Assembly (NCBI GenBank): GCA_023433305.1
Contig: JAEZCZ010000134.1
Coordinates: 1-16,053, forward strand
Source of the DNA: Pseudomonadota bacterium
GTDB taxonomy: Bacteria; Pseudomonadota; Alphaproteobacteria; Sphingomonadales; Sphingomonadaceae
Length of the DNA: 16,053 bases
Direction of reading: 5' to 3'
Part shown: positions 13,240 through 16,053 of the stretch, in pieces
How the letters are laid out: each line of letters begins with the position of its first letter
Numbering within the stretch: the stretch's first letter is position 1
The notes under the pieces: model-generated
Database searches by the model: none
The model's input: the letters and a program-made list of their open reading frames with translations, nothing else
Told to the model about the DNA's origin: nothing
Made by a program: the position numbers and the translations under genes

Positions 13240-14151
13240 ATGTCCGAGGGGAAGAAGGCCATGCTCCGCAGCCAGGAGCGAGCGGCGAGCACGTTCAACG
13301 GCTACCTGTTCCTGCTGTTGTGGGTGGTGTTGCTGGGTTGGACCGTGTGGTCGTTCATGGTCTTCGGCGGCAATGCCGACGCGGGCCGCTTCCTCGGCGG
13401 GTGGCTGGCGAGCGCCCTCGGGGGCGTCGTGCTGCTGGTGTTCGTGCTGATCGGCTTCTTCATGATTCAGCCGAACACCTCCGCGGTCATCACGCTGTTC
13501 GGCGAATACCGCGGGACCGAGCGGAGCGAGGGGCTGCGCTGGATTTGGCCGTGGATGATGCGCAAGAAGATTTCGGTCCGCCAGCACAACATCCATTCGG
13601 AGCGGGTCAAGGTGAACGACCTTCGCGGAAACCCGATCGAAGTGGCGTGCAACGTGGTGTGGCGCGTGGCCGACACGGCGCAGGCGGCGTTCGACGTCGA
13701 CGACTACAAGACCTTCGTGAACATCCAGATCGAGGCCGGGCTGCGGACGGTGGCATCGCGCCATCCCTACGACGACATCGAGGAGAATGAGACCACGCTT
13801 CGCTCCGACGGTGAGGTCGTCAACGCCGAACTGCGCACCGAGCTCAACGAACGGCTCAGCCATGCGGGCATCGTCGTCGACGAAGCCGGCCTGACGCATC
13901 TGGCCTATGCGCCCGAGATCGCCGGGGCGATGCTGCGCCGGCAGCAGGCCGAAGCAGTCATTGCGGCGCGCGCCAAGCTGGTGCTCGGCGCGGTCTCCAT
14001 GGTGCAGATGGCGCTCGAGAAGCTCAGCGAGGGCGACATCGTTCACCTCGACGACGAGCGCCGTGCGGCGATGGTCTCGAACCTGATGGTGGTGTTGTGC
14101 GGCGAGCGCGACACCCAGCCGGTGGTGAACGCGGGTTCGCTCTACCAGTAG
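13240..14151 (+). CDS. SPFH (stomatin/prohibitin/flotillin) domain membrane protein
   Basis: The 303-residue protein starts at ATG 13240, seven bases after AAGGAG. Two membrane segments (about 20-42 and 52-76) are followed by an SPFH domain: MIQPNTSAVITLFGEYRGTE, WIWPWMMRKKISVRQHNIHS, LRGNPIEVACNVVWRVADTA, and a helical part with IEAGLRTVASRHPYD, ELRTELNERLSHAGIVVDEA and an RRQQAEAVIAARA helix typical of prohibitin-type oligomerisation. The C-terminus (LDDERRAAMVSNLMVVLCGE) matches the bacterial SPFH subgroup that I remember next to an Arc-type small protein. Such proteins form oligomeric rings on the membrane, often with proteases. It is the first of three same-strand genes; a 69-aa ribbon-helix-helix gene starts 16 bases later. 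Subcellular site: inner membrane; which face carries the SPFH domain is not certain. Confidence 0.92.
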   Translation: MSEGKKAMLRSQERAASTFNGYLFLLLWVVLLGWTVWSFMVFGGNADAGRFLGGWLASALGGVVLLVFVLIGFFMIQPNTSAVITLFGEYRGTERSEGLRWIWPWMMRKKISVRQHNIHSERVKVNDLRGNPIEVACNVVWRVADTAQAAFDVDDYKTFVNIQIEAGLRTVASRHPYDDIEENETTLRSDGEVVNAELRTELNERLSHAGIVVDEAGLTHLAYAPEIAGAMLRRQQAEAVIAARAKLVLGAVSMVQMALEKLSEGDIVHLDDERRAAMVSNLMVVLCGERDTQPVVNAGSLYQ

Positions 14152-14167
14152 CGGCAACGAGGGCATC

Positions 14168-14377
14168 ATGCCGCCATCCCCCAAGAAGGCCTTCGCTCTC
14201 CGTCTCGACCCCGCGCTTCACGCGGCGGTCGAGCGGTTGGCGGCGCAGGAGCTCCGGTCGGTCAACGCGGAGCTGGAAGTGCTGCTGCGCGAGGCACTGG
14301 CGAGGCGCGGCGTGCGGGTCCCGCCCGCTGAGGTGCCGAAACGCGGGCGGCCGGCGAAGACGTCGCGGGAAGATTAG
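14168..14377 (+). CDS. Arc/HicB-type ribbon-helix-helix DNA-binding protein
   Basis: The 69-residue protein starts at ATG 14168 with GAGGG just upstream. KKAFALRLDPALHAAVERLA is the beta strand and first helix of the ribbon-helix-helix fold, and LRSVNAELEVLLREALARRG the second helix with the RS-N signature of Arc-like repressors. A basic tail (KRGRPAKTSRED) follows. It is often annotated as a HicB-type antitoxin, but no toxin gene is next to it. RHH proteins bind palindromic DNA as dimers, usually autoregulating their operon, so it is the closest visible candidate for a regulator of the SPFH operon palindrome. It lies 16 bases after the SPFH gene and 77 bases before the chosen CPBP start. Confidence 0.88.
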   Translation: MPPSPKKAFALRLDPALHAAVERLAAQELRSVNAELEVLLREALARRGVRVPPAEVPKRGRPAKTSRED

Positions 14378-14454
14378 CCAAGGGGCGATCAACAAATCGC
14401 CCTGCGCGGAGTGATGCAGGCTTTCGAGTGAGCCAGGCCAAAGGGGGGATGATC

Positions 14455-15201
14455 GTGACGGGAGAAGAGCCGAAACTACCGAAGCGAAGCAAGGGCCTGT
14501 TGCTGTTGGTGATTTCGCTGGGATTGCTTGGCGTCGCAACCTTGCTGCTAGTTCCGCTGGAAGAGGCGCTTCCGCCCGGCTTCGAAGTTCCGCGCGCCGT
14601 GCTGCTGATCCAGCCCGCGATGCTCGTACTCCTTAGCGCGCTCGCCGGCTGGTGGGCTGCTCCGAAGGTCGGCCTCGAATCCCCGGTGCTACGAGCCATC
14701 GCAGGGAAGAGCGGCTGGTTCGCCTGCCTGCGCGATGTCCTGCCTGCAGCGATCGCCGGAGGTGTGCTGAGTGCCGGCGTGCTGGTCGCCTACGGCGTCC
14801 TGACCGGAGGCTACTTCGGTAACGCGGGAGCGAGTCTGGCGATGCCAATGATTACGCGGATCGGGTACGGCGGAATCAGCGAGGAGATCATGCTTCGCTG
14901 GGGCATGATGAGCGTTCTCGCATTGCTGGCGGTCAAGCTCGGATTGTCGCGCGGCGCTGCCCTCTGGGCTGGCAATCTCACGGCCGCCGCGTTGTTCGCG
15001 GTCGGCCACCTGCCCGCGCTCTACGCTTTGGTCGATCCGCCGATCTGGCTGCTCGTCGCAGTCCTTGCAGCCAATGCCTCGGCCGGTGTGATCTTCGGCT
15101 GGCTGTACGCGCGCCGCGGCCTCGAGGCGGCGATGATCGCTCATGCATTGGCGCACCTGATCGGTGTGCCGGCGGCGATGCTGCTACTGGCAGGGTCTTA
15201 G
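14455..15201 (+). CDS. CPBP family intramembrane glutamic-type protease (CAAX protease-like)
   Basis: The 248-residue protein is rich in membrane helices (about six to eight). The CPBP motifs are intact: EEIMLR (Glu143, Glu144, Arg148), FAVGHLP (His185), an Asn in AANASAGVIFGWLYARRGLE (Asn207) and HALAHL (His230, His234). Family members resemble eukaryotic type II CAAX prenyl proteases (Rce1, a glutamate-dependent intramembrane protease); bacterial members serve in bacteriocin self-protection or unknown membrane proteolysis. The start is uncertain: GTG 14455 sits 6 bases after the G-run AAAGGGGGG; ATG 14449 abuts that run; GTG 14428 has a weak site. It follows the ribbon-helix-helix gene on the same strand with a 77-bp gap, so co-transcription with the SPFH gene is likely but not proved. 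Confidence 0.9.
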   Translation: MTGEEPKLPKRSKGLLLLVISLGLLGVATLLLVPLEEALPPGFEVPRAVLLIQPAMLVLLSALAGWWAAPKVGLESPVLRAIAGKSGWFACLRDVLPAAIAGGVLSAGVLVAYGVLTGGYFGNAGASLAMPMITRIGYGGISEEIMLRWGMMSVLALLAVKLGLSRGAALWAGNLTAAALFAVGHLPALYALVDPPIWLLVAVLAANASAGVIFGWLYARRGLEAAMIAHALAHLIGVPAAMLLLAGS

Positions 15202-15235
15202 CGCGGAATTAACCTTCTTGCGTTAGCGCGGGCGC

Positions 15236-16053
15236 ATGGATCCTAACGCGCGGCCTCTGCTCGTCTTCCCCGTGGCGCTGGGCCTGCTGGCTGCCGTCGC
15301 GGCGCCCACCGCGGCGGTGCTCGCGCAGCAGCCCGCTCCTGCCTACACGGTCGTCGAGACCGGTCAGGGCTTCGAGCGGCTGCAACAGGCGGTCGATGCG
15401 ATCGGCGATTCGCGGGGGACCATCGCGATTGCGCCGGGCCGCCATTCGGATTGCGCGGTGCAGACCGCCGGCTTCGTGTCCTACTTGTCCGCCGACGCCG
15501 GCGCCGCGGTGTTCGACGGCCGCACTTGCGAGGGCAAAGCGGCGCTCGTGTTGCGCGGGCGCGGCGCGGAAGTCTCGGGCCTGGTATTCCAGAACATGCG
15601 CGTGCCGGATTTCAATGGCGCGGGTATCCGGCTCGAACAGGGCGACCTGACCGTGGCGGAATCCTGGTTCCGCGACAGCCAGCAGGGCATCCTGACCAAC
15701 GACGACGGACGCGGGCGGATCGTGGTCGACCGTTCGACCTTCACGCGGCTGGGCACTTGCGAAGGTGCGGGCGGCTGTGCGCACTCGATCTACACTGGCG
15801 AGTACGGCCACTTGCGTGTCACACGCAGCCGTTTCGAGGAAGGCCGCGGCGGACATTACGTGAAGAGCCGCGCGGCGCGCGTCGACATCGCCAGCTCGAG
15901 CTTTGACGACGCGAAGGGCAAGGGCACGAACTACATGATCGACCTGCCCGAAGGCGCGGTCGGCCAGATCAGCAACAACTGGTTCGTGCAGGGCCGCGAC
16001 AAGGAGAATTACTCCGCGTTCATCGCCGTCGCCGCCGAGGGCACGACGCATTC
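15236..16053 (+). CDS. Secreted right-handed beta-helix protein, N-terminal part (truncated by window edge)
   Basis: From ATG 15236 the frame is open to the right edge (272 codons, no stop). The first 30 residues form a signal peptide (hydrophobic core LLVFPVALGLLAAVAAP, cleavage likely after VLA-Q). Then come repeating short strands typical of a pectate-lyase-like parallel beta-helix: ISN-, FDG- and SSF-type turns such as AAVFDGRTC, VSGLVFQNMRV, LTVAESWFRDSQQGILTND, IVVDRSTFTRLGTC, LRVTRSRFEEG, VDIASSSFDDA, GQISNNWFVQG. Tandem 'xSxF' coils every 21-25 residues are visible. Several cysteines (DC, TC, GTCEGAGGC) may form disulphides. Catalytic residues cannot be assigned. It may bind or cleave polysaccharide in the periplasm or outside. 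The 34-bp gap after the CPBP gene shows only a weak ribosome site. Confidence 0.85.
   Translation, partial: MDPNARPLLVFPVALGLLAAVAAPTAAVLAQQPAPAYTVVETGQGFERLQQAVDAIGDSRGTIAIAPGRHSDCAVQTAGFVSYLSADAGAAVFDGRTCEGKAALVLRGRGAEVSGLVFQNMRVPDFNGAGIRLEQGDLTVAESWFRDSQQGILTNDDGRGRIVVDRSTFTRLGTCEGAGGCAHSIYTGEYGHLRVTRSRFEEGRGGHYVKSRAARVDIASSSFDDAKGKGTNYMIDLPEGAVGQISNNWFVQGRDKENYSAFIAVAAEGTTH

Noticed and set aside
13219..14184. 321-codon minus-strand frame antisense to the SPFH gene
   Set aside because: His/Gln/Arg-rich shadow of a well supported gene; the frame crosses the palindrome and the RHH start without any ribosome site.
1..16053. Defence island, prophage, CRISPR array, transposon, tRNA or rRNA
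   Set aside because: No integrase, transposase, nuclease cassette, regular spacer repeats, or tRNA/rRNA-like sequence was recognised; gene content and composition look uniform.

Overview
The window is dense, GC-rich DNA (by eye about two thirds G+C) with short intergenic gaps. It reads as the chromosome of a free-living alphaproteobacterium, most likely of the Sphingomonadales and perhaps an Erythrobacteraceae/Sphingomonadaceae relative. The basis is family-level similarity recalled from memory: an exosortase-A-associated glycosyltransferase and O-glycosylation ligase, an intracellular PhaZ, an MsbA-related ABC exporter, an M13 peptidase ending in VRIW, and an SPFH / ribbon-helix-helix / CPBP gene run. 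No rRNA, tRNA, CRISPR array, insertion sequence or phage gene was seen. This looks like core chromosome, not a mobile island.

Layout. 1-2273 is the edge of an exopolysaccharide locus: a truncated minus-strand glycosyltransferase diverges from a 54-codon membrane micro-ORF, which overlaps the start of a polytopic O-glycosylation (Wzy/WaaL-like) ligase. 2293-2907 encodes a DUF4126 membrane protein. It meets the minus-strand PHA depolymerase gene (2909-4198) tail to tail with one base between them. phaZ diverges across 64 bp from an ABC half-exporter gene (4263-6071). A secreted M13 zinc metallopeptidase (6206-8323) and undecaprenyl-diphosphatase uppP (8394-9203) follow, with a 9-bp GC hairpin between them. 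A small Ala/Glu/Asp-rich lipoprotein gene (9331-9582) ends at a clear intrinsic terminator (9604-9640). Opposite it is a minus-strand set of two small lipoproteins and phenylalanine 4-hydroxylase (11204 down to 9646). The set diverges from recQ (11356-13140).

The most striking stretch begins at 13180. An AT-rich island in this GC-rich DNA carries a 32-bp palindrome with one mismatched pair in sixteen, immediately before the ribosome binding site of an SPFH/prohibitin-type membrane protein. Behind that gene, closely spaced on the same strand, are a 69-aa Arc/HicB-type ribbon-helix-helix protein and a CPBP (CAAX-type) intramembrane protease. Together they look like a regulated membrane-microdomain/proteolysis operon whose operator sits in the leader. 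The window ends inside a secreted right-handed beta-helix protein.

How the genes relate: envelope functions dominate (glycan assembly, lipid or drug export, undecaprenyl recycling, lipoproteins, secreted peptidase, SPFH/CPBP). Separate metabolic or repair genes (phaZ, phhA, recQ) lie among them. All functional calls rest on motif reading and remembered family features; no database search was possible.
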